Shown: positions 20,479 to 30,727, numbered from the stretch's first letter. The stretch is DNA of 64,000 nucleotides from Shinisaurus crocodilurus (GCA_021292165.1 CM037878.1:188045118-188109117); one strand, 5' to 3'. Program-made: numbers and translations. The notes: generated by a model not told the origin, from the sequence alone.

Positions 20479-20994
20479 TTACTGCTGGCCCTGATCCAGT
20501 GCCAATTGCATGATATGATATCCCATTCCCATGGGGAGGAGAAGAGAATACAGTCTCCAAAGAAAGAAAAGAGGGGAGGAAATGGAACAGAAATGAAAAG
20601 TATCATGAAATAGCAGGGCATTGCTGTGGGGAGGGTCTAACCTTGATAAAATCCTGCATTTTTTTCTGGCTGCTTTTTAAATGGGATTTGTGAGCATCCC
20701 TGTGCTTTAGGGTCCCTCAGCTTCTAGAGAAGTAAAAATACATTAAAAATAAAAATGAAACAGGCACACAGAGGGGAAAGATTTGTCCAGTTAGTATTTA
20801 GCCAGAACTATTCAATAGGCACCTACAATACTCTGCAACCTCGCAACAGCAACGGTAGTTCTAAGTGGGGAGAATTAAAGCCTTGGATTTTCCAGAAACA
20901 AAATATTGCACTCTGTGGGCTGCAATGCACATTTCATTTTGTAGATGTGCACCCAGGAATCGCTTTCACACTCAATCTGCTTTTATGTGTACAT
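20479..20994. other. Unassigned DNA
   Basis: No gene or repeat family is recognised. Confidence 0.4.
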
Positions 20995-21227
20995 GGCCAG
21001 TGTGGCGTAGTGGTGAGAGTGTTGGACTGGGACTCGGGAGATCCGGGTTCTATTCCCTGCTTGGCCATGAAACTCACTGGGTGACTTTGGGCCAGTCACT
21101 GACTCTCAGCCTAACCTACCTCATAGGGTTGTTGTGAGGATAAAATGGAGAGGAGGAGGATTATGTAAGCCGCCTTGGGTTCCTTGCAGGAAAAAAGGTG
21201 GGGTGTAAATATAATAAATAAATAAAT
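20995..21227 (+). mobile_element. Sauria SINE, full-length
   Basis: It begins GGCCAGTGTGGCGTAGTGGT (tRNA-like A box), followed by ATCCGGGTTCTATTCC (B box). The conserved body has CCATGAAACTCACTGGGTGA, then TTGTTGTGAGGATAAAATGG, GCCGCCTTGGGTTCC and an AATAAATAAATAAAT tail. This is a polymerase-III-type SINE. Both promoter boxes look intact. Confidence 0.92.
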
Positions 21228-21807
21228 GGCACACATGGTGTACTCACCATGGAGCCCTGGGCTGGCTGGGCAATGCCAACGAATACACTTGCTCTCTGTC
21301 AGTCATCTTGAAACCGTTTTCTGGGGTTATGCTTGCTCTGAACTGCTGCCCACTCTCCTCCTTCAAGTTCTGTAGGAACTTTGCCTGTGGGGTGATTGAT
21401 GCAGGCAAGGAGAAAGAGCTGGAGAAGGAGAGCGAGCAAGGAAGCCCCGACTGATGAAATGCAGCCTGAAACAAAAGCAAGAGGCAGAGGGGGGTGGGGA
21501 GAAAGAGCGAGACGGGAGTGGGGGACTCTCCTTTGTACACCGTGTTATTTTAAGCTCCCTGCCCATGAGCTTCTGGGTGACTACTAGGAACACAACAAAA
21601 TTAATAACAGCTCATTGCCACCAGCTACTATCAAGGAAAGAGGCAGTCATGGAGCCCTTTCATCAGCTATCCTCTTTGCCCAGGTCTTCTTCAGTCAGGG
21701 GGAAAGCTGCCAGGAATAGGCAGCAAGCGTTCTTGGCTTCGGATCAGGACGGGATGCAAAGGCTACACACTCCTTCCCTGCGCGTAAATCCTCTTCGACG
21801 CAGGGGG
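21228..21807. other. Unassigned DNA, purine-rich in part
   Basis: No gene is recognised. The part at about 21400-21530 is purine-rich (AGAAAGAGC, GGGGAGAAAG), which creates open frames in several phases without known domains. Confidence 0.4.
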
Positions 21808-21945
21808 CTGGATTCAGACTTAGTCATACTTAGAGTCGGCCCGTTGGAATCAGTGGGACATCAGCTAGTCATGACTAACGTAAGCCCCCGTTGGTTTCCG
21901 CATGTCTGCTCTATGGGCCATGTCTGGATCCGAACCATTGAGGTA
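21808..21945. mobile_element. Palindromic element (GGATTCAGACTTAGTCATA family)
   Basis: It starts GGCTGGATTCAGACTTAGTC and ends ATGTCTGGATCCGAACC. The centre has CTAGTCATGACTAACG, a self-complementary core. Same family as 16005-16134, more diverged. Confidence 0.65.
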
Positions 21946-22406
21946 GATCAGCCTTCCGCAGTGTGATGCCCTGCAGCAGACGTTTCGAACTAGAACTGCC
22001 TTCATCCCTGACCACCGGCCATGCTGGCCAGGGCCGCTTGGAAGAGCGCAGGCCTTCCATTCGTTCTCTTCAGTGCTGGAGACTGTGTGTTTGGCCCTTA
22101 TGGAGATGATCTGCTAATTCAAAACTAGAAGCCAAATAAATGCTAAATTTAAGTTGATCTATCCCATGACTTGAGACTTCCCTAACACATCATGATCGAG
22201 TGTCTTTTGCGGCTTAAACACACAGAAAGTATTATTCACCCACGTTTAGTCCCTTCAAGTCCCGTTGATTTCAACAAGAAAGCTTGGAGCACAGTGTTGA
22301 TGGCTGGAGGGGTTTTAGGAAGGTGCACAGGTGCCTCTCTGTCCACCTCTGCCAGCAGAGAGAAGCACAGCCAGAGAGGTGGGCAAGGGGACTCTGAACA
22401 TTAGAG

Positions 22407-22509
22407 CAGAGTTCTCCAACCTTGGGTCCCCAGATGTTTTTGGCCTACAACTCCCATGCTGGGAGTTGTAGGCCAAAGACATCTGGGGACCCAAGGTTGG
22501 AGAACACGG
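22407..22509. mobile_element. 103-bp palindromic hAT MITE with perfect 8-bp target duplication
   Basis: The left arm is CAGAGTTCTCCAACCTTGGG, then GTCCCCAGATGTTTTTGGCC and TACAACTCCCA. The right arm is the inverse, ending CCAAGGTTGGAGAACACGG. CATTAGAG flanks it exactly at 22399-22406 and 22510-22517. It is nearly all hairpin. Relatives are at 17468 and 43240. Confidence 0.9.
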
Positions 22510-22852
22510 CATTAGAGGCTTCTGCTGGTAAACTACCGCTGGAAGTTCACCTGTCAGCAGTAGCTAGTGGAAAGCTCCGAAATAGGGCATATCACGGGCA
22601 GGGAGAAGGTGAGGAGGGAGCTAACTGTGGATCTGCTGGAGCCACAGCTGCTCTGCTCCCCCTGGACAGACCCGATTTGGGCCCATCAGTGATGTCAACC
22701 TGAAGCTGGCAAAGTGAAAAATACACACACACACACCCTCCCACTTCCACCCTAGCTGGTATGAGCCAGGCAGTGGGGCTTGAACTACAGCAATGGATCC
22801 TCCACCCCACTCCTCCCCAGCCCCACTTTGAATTGCTCTACAGGACATGAGC

Positions 22853-23162
22853 CCGGATCGCACATCACACAACAAGCCCTGGGTTGTTGCGAATGTGGTA
22901 GCATGCTGGTGCAGCTGCCCAATCACTCGTGCTGCAAGCTCTGTCCCTGGGGTTGTTTCGCGTGACATACGAACCAGGAACTCTGGCTTGTTGGGGGAGA
23001 AACAAGCCAGGATTGGAACCCAGAGTTAAACCCACTGGCAGCAGGAGCGACAGGGCAGCATGCACCATCATGCTGCCACAAACGTGACAACCCAGGGTTT
23101 TTTTAAAAAAACCCAAAACAACAACAACCCCTGGCTTGTTGTTCCATGTGGACCTGACCAAT
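22853..23162. mobile_element. Palindromic element with AACAAGCC-rich terminal arms
   Basis: The left arm CGGATCGCACATCACACAAC, then AAGCCCTGGGTTGTT, is mirrored by the right arm AACAACCCCTGGCTTGTTGT, then TCCATGTGGACCTG. GCTTGTTG and GGGTTGTTTCGCGTGACAT also recur inside. The style resembles the 17290 element but the sequence is different. Confidence 0.6.
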
Positions 23163-23469
23163 GTCTTCAGGCACATGATGTAGCAACCTTGCCAAAGCTT
23201 AACACCAAGGGAGGGAGAGTTCCTGGAATCGCCACGTATGCTGAGCTCCATGGGAGAAAGGAGGGAATTATATAAACATTGCAAATAGAATGCTTCCCTT
23301 TCACTGAAATGAATGCTTACCTTGGGCTAGATTGTGCCCAGGATTTCTGAATGTGCAAGAATCACCAACTCTAATTCCCTTTTAAATATTTCTCTTGACT
23401 GGATGATCATCATCATCAGGCGATCACTCGTGACCGAGTAAGATTGTCTTCCGGGATAAAAGGAGGAAA

Positions 23470-24330
23470 ATTCTAAAGAAGATTGTGTAGACTCTAGCGA
23501 TGGGTCCGTAAGTGACTGTGGAGGCCAATTCTAGATCCACACAGCTTCCCACAGTGAGGACACAGGTTACCAGATAGAAAGATGGTCCTGTAAAGGATTC
23601 ATTTGACGTGCTTTTCGCTTAGCACGTTTCTCCCTTTTACCTTGCACTCGGGCTTCTTCAAAGTCCATGGAACCTTTGTGAAAGGCCAACCTCCATTTAG
23701 ATCGTTCATGGGCCAGAGCTTCCCAGTTTTCGATGATATTGCATTTTTTTAGATTAGCCTTATGAACATCTTTAAACCTCTTATATTGACCACCGATATT
23801 CCGCTTTCCATCCTTGAGTTGGGAGTAAAGTAACTGCTTTGGGAGACGGCAGTCAGGCATTCGAACAACATGACCGGTCCACTGAAGTTGGCGTTGAAGG
23901 ATCATTTTTTCAATGCTAGTAGTCTTTGCTTCTTCCAGTACACTGACATTTGTTCGCCTATCTTCCCAAGTAATTTGCAGGATTTTCCGGAGGCAACGTT
24001 GATGAACCTTTCAAGGAGGTGGAAGTGACGTTTATAGATAGTCCATGTTTCGCAGGCATACAATAAAGTTGGTAATACAATGGCTTCATAAACCAGTGTT
24101 TTGGTCTTCTTACAAATATCCCGATCCTCGAACACTCTATGTTTCATTCGAGAAAATGCGGCACTTGCGGAGCTCAGACGATGCTGGATTTCACTGTCGA
24201 TGTTAGCTGTAACAGAAAGATAGCTGCCAAGATAGAGAAAATGATCGACATTTTCCAGTATTGTCCCGCCAAGCTGGATAGATGGCATCGCCAAAGGATT
24301 GGCTTGCACTTGCTGATGAAGCACTTTGGT
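23470..24330 (-). pseudogene. LINE ORF, C-terminal region with zinc finger (frameshifted)
   Basis: The minus strand reads KVLHQQVQANPLAMPSIQLG, FLYLGSYLSVTANIDSEIQ, LPTLLYACETWTIYKRH, WTGHVVRMPDCRLPKQLL and finally CPHCGKLCGSRIGLHSHL followed by RTHR and stop (finger at about 23496-23564). The finger has the Cys-X2-Cys...His-X3-His pattern. Such a terminal finger is thought to help Ingi-like LINEs bind nucleic acid. Frame changes occur near 24005 (a missing A relative to copy 2) and near 23577 (an extra base relative to copy 1). Confidence 0.85.
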
Positions 24331-25375
24331 TTTTTTTGATGTTAAGTGAGAGACCAAGTTTTTCGTATGCTTCTGCAAAAGCATTTAGGATAGTTTGGAG
24401 ATCATCCTCTGAATGTGCGGAGACCACATTATCATCAGCATACTGAAGTTCCACAACGGAGGTTGTAATTACCTTACTTTTTGCTTTCAGCCTGCTGAGA
24501 TTAAAAAGCTTTCCATCTGTTCGATATATAATTCCCACACCGGTGGGAAGTTTCCCCTTGACAAGATGTAAAACCATGGCGATGAAAATGGCAAATAATG
24601 TTGGGGCGATAACACATCCCTGTTTAACACCTGATCCCACTTTAAATGGAGCACCATGAGAGCCGTTGTTGTCCAAAACCGTTGCCGTCATGTTGTCATG
24701 GAGAAGTCGCAAGATATTCACAAATTTATTGGGGCATCCAATTTTCATAAGGATAGTCCAGAGAGCTGTACGGTCTACAGTATCAAAGGCCTTAGCCAAA
24801 TCGATAAATGCCATATAAAGGGGTTGATTTTGCTCCCGGCATTTTTCTTGGAGCTGACGTGCAGTAAAAATCATGTCTACTGTCCCTCTAGAGGGGCGGA
24901 AACCATATTGAGTTTCAGGGAGGATCTCTTCTGAAATAGATAGAAGACGGTTTGCGAGAATCCTAGCAAATATTTTACCTGCGGTTGCTAAGAGAGAGAT
25001 GCCCCGATAGTTTCCACAGTCTGTTCTATCACCCTTCTTAAAGAGGGTGATAATTATGGCATCCCTGAAGTCTTCTGGGATCTCTTCTCTTATCCAGATT
25101 TTTTCGATGAGTTTATGAAGATGTTGTACAAGTTCGGGCCCCCCTTCTTTAAAGATTTCAGCAGGAATCCCATCTGGTCCACTAGCTTTGTTGTTCTTCA
25201 TTTGATTAATGGCTTTTTTTACTTCATCCAAAGTGGGGAGTATTGCAAGTTCCTCTTTAATTTGTTTTTGCGGGATTTGCGAAAAAATCTCATTATCCAC
25301 CTTAGACTTACGATTTAAAAGGTCATAATAATGCTCTTTCCAACGCAGTGCAATAGACTCTTTGTCTTTTAAGAG
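24330..25375 (-). pseudogene. LINE ORF, reverse transcriptase domain
   Basis: One open stretch on the minus strand covers most of the polymerase. Motifs in order are KASGPDGIPAEIFKEGG, NYRGISLLATAGKIFARIL, GFRPSRGTVDMIFTARQLQE, YMAFIDLAKAFDTVDR (motif A), GVKQGCVIAPTLFAIF (motif B) and LQYADDNVV (motif C, YADD at 24431-24442). These are the parts expected of a target-primed reverse transcriptase. All catalytic aspartates seen here are intact. The frame is lost at about 24335, where a run of T has one base more than in copy 2. Confidence 0.92.
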
Positions 25376-25399
25376 TTTGGTGCCATCTTTTGATTGTAA

Positions 25400-26247
25400 A
25401 GGGTTTGTACCATAGGTTTTTGGTCCATAAATGGCCCTTGTGGCCTTAAAAAGGCCCGTGCATCATGAGATTCTGCAAGTTGTTGAATTTCTTCAGCTTT
25501 CTTTTTCCACCAAGCGTTCTTAAGTTCTCTTGTTCTTCTTTGGACCTCAGCCTTTGCGCTAGCGTAGGTTTTTTTCTTGGCAGCGCAGTTAATATCATTT
25601 TGCCATATTTGGAAGGCTTTCCTTTTTTGGTCAATTATATATTTAATCTCATTGTCATTTTCATCAAACCAGTCCTGATGTTTCTTAGTTTCATATCCAA
25701 TAGTTTGTTCACAAGCTGCAGTAATGGAGGTTTTCAGCTTAGACCAATGGTCCTCAATGTTGTCAGGAGGTTCCGTAGGTAGATGTTCCTTAAGAAGTGA
25801 TTGAAGACGAGTTTGCTTAATAGGATCTTGAAGGACTTGGATGTTCATTTTACGCCTTGGTTTCCTTCCTTGAAGCCTACGTTGGGGAGCAATGTTGATA
25901 ACCATTGTGGACCGGATTAGTCGGTGGTCTGTCCAGCAGTCGTCGGCACTCACCATGGCCCTAGTAAGAAGTACATCGCGGCGATCTCTAACACGGACAA
26001 TTACATAATCCAGAAGATGCCAGTGCTTTGACCGCGGGTGCTGCCATGATGTTTTAAACTTATTCTTTTGTCGAAAGAGCGTGTTTGTGATAGTGAGATT
26101 ATGCTCTGCACATATAGACAAAAGTAAGAGTCCGTTCGGGTTGCTATTACCAACTCCATCTTTTCCAATAGTTTCTGGCCATAAATCAAAGTCACGCCCG
26201 ATTCTTGCGTTAAAATCGCCCAGGAGGATAATTTTATCCTCCTTAGG
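25400..26247 (-). pseudogene. LINE ORF, AP endonuclease domain (5'-truncated)
   Basis: The minus strand begins inside the domain at IILLGDFNARIG (26197-26220 for GDFNARIG). It continues with NPNGLLLLSICAEHNLTI, TSWQHPRSKHWHLLDYVIV and DDCWTDHRLIRS, the C-terminal catalytic Asp-His pair. This domain nicks target DNA in such LINEs. The first catalytic residues (Asn and Glu near the start of the domain) are missing through truncation. A one-base loss in a poly-A run near 25450 shifts the frame before the polymerase. A lysine- and arginine-rich linker follows the domain. Confidence 0.88.
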
Positions 26248-26289
26248 TATCTAAGAGATACCTCCTTAGGTATCTCTTGACTGGATGAT

Positions 26290-26838
26290 ATAATGCATGT
26301 AACTACTATCTATCTATATATCTATCTTGGTGGTTCTTTATTTCCTTTATGGAAAGTAAATTCAAACATACATAATTTCTGTGCCCTGCTTCAAAACAAA
26401 ACAGACAAGTGATGTCTGGGAGCAGGCAACATGTGGCGTTGCACCCGTTTATTAGTCACAGAAGGCCATATGAAAATTGATTCTGCCTTTTCCAAGTATA
26501 AAAGGATGAATAGAATAAAAGCACTGCAGAGGTGAGGTTTACACTTAGTGTGATACATTTAGAAAAATGCCTTCAGATTTCTTGTTTTGTTGTTGTTCTT
26601 GGCCTTCTGTGAAATATAGTGGTTTTCTTTCTCATAGAAATGTATTTCGACAAATGCTACCCTGAAATTATGATTATAATTAAGATAGGCTGTATTGCAA
26701 ATGCAACCGTACAGTATATCCATCTTAAACATCCATCATGATGGGCTTCCAAAAACAGGTTGATGATGACCCTATGTAAGGTAGGGGATCAGCTCTGAAT
26801 TTTATAAGTGAACAACGGATCGGGTCTATTTCTCCTTT
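26290..26838. other. Unassigned AT-rich DNA
   Basis: No gene or repeat family is recognised. Confidence 0.4.
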
Positions 26839-28285
26839 TCATCCACAGCAGGTGAGGCTGTGGATGTGCTGAACCGGTGCCTGGCGGCGACAATGGACTG
26901 GATGAGGGCTTAGCGGTGGATCCAAACCTGAGTCGGGGGCTCTCTGCGCCGACTCGATTCTCCGCGGGGGCGTGCCCCCCGACCCGATCTTCTGAGCAGC
27001 GCAGAGAGGTTCTCCGCGCCGCTCGATTGGGCATCTTCTGCCCCGTCGCATCACTTCTGGGACCGGAAATGACGCGACGGGACCCTGCGCAGGCGCAGAA
27101 CGCACCACAGGGGTCCAGCGGGCCTGCGCAGGGTTCCGTCGCGTCATTTCCGGTCCCGGAAGTGACGCGACGGGACAGAACGGACCGCACAGGCGGCTCG
27201 CTGTGGAGAGGGAGAGCCACCCCGAAGACCAAGGTAAGGCCTCGCCGGGCGTGAGCGGGGCCAATTTTGGCCTCGTTTCTGCCCGGCGAGGCTCGTTTTC
27301 ACAAGCCTATAGAGGGCTAACAAACTGAAGCTCAATCCAGACAAGACTGAGATGATGTTAGTGGGTGGTTCCTCTGACCGGATGGAGGGTGTTCAACCTG
27401 TTCTGGATGGGGTTGCACTCCCCTTGAAAGAGCAGGTTCGTAGCTGGGGGGTTCTCCTTGAGCCATCTTTGTCACCTGAGCCTCAGGTGGCTTCAGTGGC
27501 ATGGAGTGCCTTCTACCAGTTCTGGCTGGTGGCCCAGCTATGCCCCTATCAGGACAGGGAAAGCCTGGTTTCAGTAATCTAAACTCTAGTAATCTCAAAG
27601 CTAGACTACTGCAGTGCACTCCAGTTGGGGCTGCCCTTGAAGACTATTCAGAAGCTGCGGCTTGTGCAAAACGTGGCAGCAAGGATAATCACCAGGATTA
27701 GGAGGTCTGAAGATATAACACCAGTTCTGGCCCACTTGCACTGGCTGCCTGTATGCTTCTGAGCCCGATTCAAGGTGCTGGTCTTAACCTATAGAGCCCT
27801 ACACGGCTTGGGACCACAATACTTGACAGAACGCCTCTCCCAACCACAATTACCCTGCAGACACTACGCTCATCATCTGGGGCCTTCCCCTGACTGCCAC
27901 CTCTGAGGGAGGCTCAGAGGGTGGCAACAAGGGGGAGGGCCTTTTCTGTGGTAGCCCCCCCAACTGTGGAACAAGCTCCCCGCTGAGGTCCGCCTGGCAC
28001 CAACTCTACTATCTTTCCGGCACCAGGTTAAGACTGCCCTCTATGTTGAGGCATTTAACAACACTAAATAGTACATGGTGGGGTGGTTATTTTAACTTTT
28101 TTACAGGTCGCATTGTATTAACTTGTTTTAGTCATTTGAGTCGTTTTTAATTTGGTTTTATTTTTTTTTATAATGCTTTTATTGTATATATTTTATATTG
28201 TATTTTATTGGGTTTTCTTATTGTTGTAAACTGCCCAGAGAGCTTCAACTATTGGGTAGTACAGAAATAAAATTAAGGATGATGA
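26839..28285 (+). mobile_element. L2 LINE 3' part, split by a GC-rich insert
   Basis: Before the insert (26839-26910) the plus strand reads VDVLNRCLAATMDWMRA. After it (from 27312) it reads ANKLKLNPDKTEMMLVGG, then LDGVALPLKEQVRSWGVLLE, a decayed LQLVQNVAARIITRI-type segment and HLHWLPV. The 3' end at 28225-28280 is AACTGCCCAGAGAGCTTCAA, then CTATTGGGTAGTACAGAAAT and a GATGATGAG run. There are multiple stops and frameshifts. The catalytic part of the reverse transcriptase is missing. Confidence 0.88.
26911..27311. mobile_element. 401-bp GC-rich hairpin element with 7-bp target duplication
   Basis: It interrupts the L2 reading frame exactly between two copies of GAGGGCT (26904-26910 and 27312-27318). 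The interior is CpG-rich and contains a roughly 55-bp inverted repeat, 27040-27094 against 27122-27176, with about four mismatches (core GACCGGAAATGACGCGACGG). The words GACGCGA and GTCACTTCC link it to the element at 19247-19824. No protein is encoded. The type of duplication (7 or imperfect 8 bases) is compatible with a hAT element. Confidence 0.75.
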
Positions 28286-28551
28286 GGATGATGATGAGGA
28301 TGATGTTTGTGTTTTACACACTGCTGGTAAGTAAGGCTAAGCTAGCATGTTGGAGCATACAGGAGAGTCACGCAATGTTAGCCATATACAAAGGACAATT
28401 CTAAAGGAAAAGGGGCAACCTGCAGTGAAGAACAATGGATCTACTTGATACCCATTTAAGGCTGTCATCTTTTCAACAAACCACTGGAGCTTTAACAGCA
28501 GCTTCACATGCCCATATTAGCAGGTGATGATGTTTCATGTGCTGATTTCTG
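28286..28551. other. Unassigned DNA following an L2 tail
   Basis: An interrupted GATGAT run at about 28276-28305 belongs to or follows the L2 tail. Nothing else is recognised. Confidence 0.45.
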
Positions 28552-28870
28552 CACATAAGAACACAAGAAGAGCCCTGCTGGCTCAGAACAAAGGCCTATC
28601 TAGTCCAGCATCTGTTCCCACAGTAGCCAACCAGAAACCTTTGGGAAACCCACAGCAGGACATGAGTGCAATAACACCCTCCCACTAACACTCCTTAGCA
28701 ACTGGTATTCAGATGTATACTGCCTCTGATACTGGAGATAATATATAGCCATCATGGCTAGTAGCCTTTGATAGCCTTATCCTCCATGAATTTGTCTAAT
28801 CCCATTTTAAAGCATAAAGCCGTTCTTAAAAGCCAAAGAGCAGACCAGGTTCTTTCTCCGGCTAGCTGGA
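28552..28870 (-). mobile_element. CR1 LINE 3' end
   Basis: The reverse-orientation 3' end TAAGAACACAAGAAGAGCCC is followed by GGCCTATCTAGTCCAGCATC, ACCCACAGCAGGACATGAGT and CCTCCATGAATTTGTCTAAT. This ordering matches the longer minus-strand CR1 at 56478-57345. Confidence 0.85.
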
Positions 28871-29138
28871 ACCACCACATATCTATCTCATGTTTTGAAA
28901 CAAGCATACAAAATTACATGGTCCATAAGTAAGAGCACAAGCTAAATAAGCAGGCATCCCTAACAAGCTAATTGCAAAATAATACTATTTGTGTTTCCCA
29001 AAGGTTTTGCTAGTGTGGTGCATATTTTAACCAGCTTCCTTGGGAAGTAAGATTGCCAATTGGGCCCCCTCCCCAGCACACATGCGCACACAGGCTCCCA
29101 TGTCCTTTAACACGAGACAACCAGAAACCCAACTGGCG
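28871..29138. other. Unassigned DNA
   Basis: Nothing is recognised in this short stretch. Confidence 0.4.
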
Positions 29139-29143
29139 ATGTG

Positions 29144-29326
29144 TGTTATGATAGGTAGCAGCCCATTCCTGCGAAGGAACTGGATGTTAACCTCTAGCTG
29201 AGAGGTCAAAAGGGGAGGAGCCTGTGCGAGCTCAGCAGGCCTGGAGACGTGCCCAATAAAGCTTTAGTCACTACTACCACCACCAGGCCTCTGTCTTCTT
29301 TGGGCAAAGAATCCACAACCAAAACA
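29144..29326 (+). mobile_element. 183-bp solo LTR with 5-bp target duplication
   Basis: The sequence starts TGTTATGATAGG and ends CAACCAAAACA, giving the TG...CA ends of an LTR. It is flanked by exact ATGTG (29139-29143 and 29327-29331). It contains an AATAAA polyadenylation signal at 29255-29260 and a GC-rich stretch before it. No internal region lies beside it, so it is a solo LTR left by recombination. The short length would suit a Ty1/copia or Gypsy-type retrotransposon, but the superfamily cannot be told from the LTR. Confidence 0.7.
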
Positions 29327-29394
29327 ATGTGTTTCAGAGCATGTTCAAGGCAGAGATAAGGAAAACTTTTCCTGCTGAATTTCTTTACAGGGGA

Positions 29395-29715
29395 CTGTCC
29401 TTTGTTTTGGAGAGCGAACGGAGGTCCTCTATTTGAAGGTGTCCCCTGTCTAAAGGGCTGCCCAGCTTAAAGTCAAAGAACCATAAGAAGGGAGAGCAGG
29501 GCGGGGCCTTGAAGTTGCTTACACCCACAGTGAGCACCTGGACGGCGGGCTGAGCAGGTGGTGCACAGGTCACCTGGTCAGTCTTCTCCACCATGGTGAG
29601 ATGTACTGTATTTCTATAGAAACGATACTTGTTATTTCTAAATTTGCATATGCAAATCTTATGCAAATAGTTGCCCTCTTTTGTCCCCCTTTTTAGTAAT
29701 GCGCTTGCTCTTTTA
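29395..29715 (+). repeat. Dispersed repeat R2, copy 1
   Basis: It shares an ordered motif series with 30470-30722 and 41070-41457: CCTCTATTTGAAGG, AAAGAACCATAAGAAGG, GCCTTGAAGTTGC, AGCACCTGGAC, CATGGTGAGATGTA, then TTCTAAATTTGCAT. It is non-coding. The copy at 41070 has both ends. Confidence 0.65.
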
Positions 29716-30183
29716 TCTGGAGGTCACGCTGGTGCCAAGTTGAAGCTTAGTTAAAATTATGGAGTTCTTCATTGGTTTCTATGGGCAACTCTCATTTCTG
29801 CCCCAAGGTACTTTTTTTTTTTTTTAAGGCAAACCAAGCCTGTGCAGACAATGCGACTTCTCAACACAAACCTGTCCTCTCCATTCAATGAGATGGTTTT
29901 GTTCGTTCTTTTTTTTATATCTCTGTGGAGTCAACAGGATGTGGCAGCAGAAAGGAGGGACAGCCGCCCGAAAAAACCAAAGGCACTTGGATCTCAGGGA
30001 CGGCAGGAGTAATTGCTGTTGATTGGCTTTACAGGCCCCATATCACATGTGAGTGGATGACCAGAAGTATAAAGAACTTAAACAGAGACACCCAAAGAAG
30101 TTAAAGGACACCAATCCATCCTCCAGTGTCCCCCCCCAAACAGAAGGCCTTTCAGGGGTCAATTTGCTTTATTGGCTTTACAG
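29716..30183. other. Unassigned DNA
   Basis: There is a poly-T run near 29812-29825 and no recognisable gene. Confidence 0.4.
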
Positions 30184-30424
30184 AGAGCCAGTGTGGTGTA
30201 GTGGTGAGAGTGTTGGGCTGGGACTCTGGAGATCCGGGTTCTAGTCCCCACTCGGCCATGAAGCTCACTGGGTGACTTTGGGCCTGTCACTGACTCTCAG
30301 CCTCACCTACCTCACAGGGTTGTTGTGAGGATAAAATGGAGAGGAAGAGGAGGGTTATGTAAACTGCCTTGGGTTCCTTGCAGCCAGAAAAAAGGAGGGA
30401 TATAAATATAAGAAATAAATAAAA
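30184..30424 (+). mobile_element. Sauria SINE, full-length
   Basis: It begins GAGCCAGTGTGGTGTAGTGG and has the B-box-like GATCCGGGTTCTAGTCCCC, the body CATGAAGCTCACTGGGTGAC, and the tail TTGTTGTGAGGATAAAATGG, TGCCTTGGGTTCCTTGCAG and AAATAAATAAAAT. Both internal promoter boxes are intact by eye. Confidence 0.93.
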
Positions 30425-30469
30425 TAGATATTTTTTTCAAAACAAACAGTGGAAATCAGGGTGTTGGTC

Positions 30470-30722
30470 AGGTGTCCTACTTTACAGAGGATAAGCATCT
30501 ATTTGAAAGGCTGTCAGAGGCCAGTCCTCTATTTGAAGGGCTAGTTAAAAGTTAAAGATTCATAAGGAGGGAGCACAGTGGCCTTGAAGTTGCCTATTAA
30601 AAGTTAGCACCTGGACAGCAGGGCTGAGCAGGCATACAGGTCATCTGGCCACGCTATTCCCCCACTATGGTGAGATGTATTAGTTTCTAGCAATTCTTTC
30701 TAAATTTGCATGGATACATATA
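30470..30722 (+). repeat. Dispersed repeat R2, copy 2
   Basis: The motifs are in the same order as in copy 1: CCTCTATTTGAAGGGCTAG, ATAAGGAGGGAGCACAGTGG, CCTTGAAGTTGCC, GCACCTGGACAGCAGGGCTG, CACTATGGTGAGATGTA, CTAAATTTGCATGGATACAT. Ends are less well preserved. Confidence 0.65.
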
Positions 30723-30727
30723 GACTA

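Larger units (their letters stand above)
23391..26289 (-). mobile_element. LINE copy 4: 2.87-kb non-LTR retrotransposon with 17-bp target duplication
   Basis: The element fills 23408-26272 between exact copies of TCTCTTGACTGGATGAT (23391-23407 and 26273-26289). The minus strand encodes, in order, an AP endonuclease (from GDFNARIG on, 5' part missing), a reverse transcriptase with YADD, a linker with LLYACETWTIYKRH, and a C2H2 zinc finger just before the stop. The 3' end is CACGAGTGATCGCCTGATGA with a (TGA)n tail. The C-terminal finger and lack of visible RNase H suit a Vingi/Ingi-type LINE. RTE-like families are the alternative, and the clade needs a tree. Single-base indels in homopolymers (about 25450, 24335, 24005, 23577) break the frame, so this copy is dead but fairly young. 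Confidence 0.92.

Noticed and set aside
23496..23564. C2H2 zinc finger as part of a zinc-finger gene
   Set aside because: The finger lies in the LINE 3' end in every copy and directly follows the LINE protein.
24203..25300. 365-codon frame as a host gene
   Set aside because: It is the reverse-transcriptase domain of a LINE with target duplications around it; three partial copies exist nearby.
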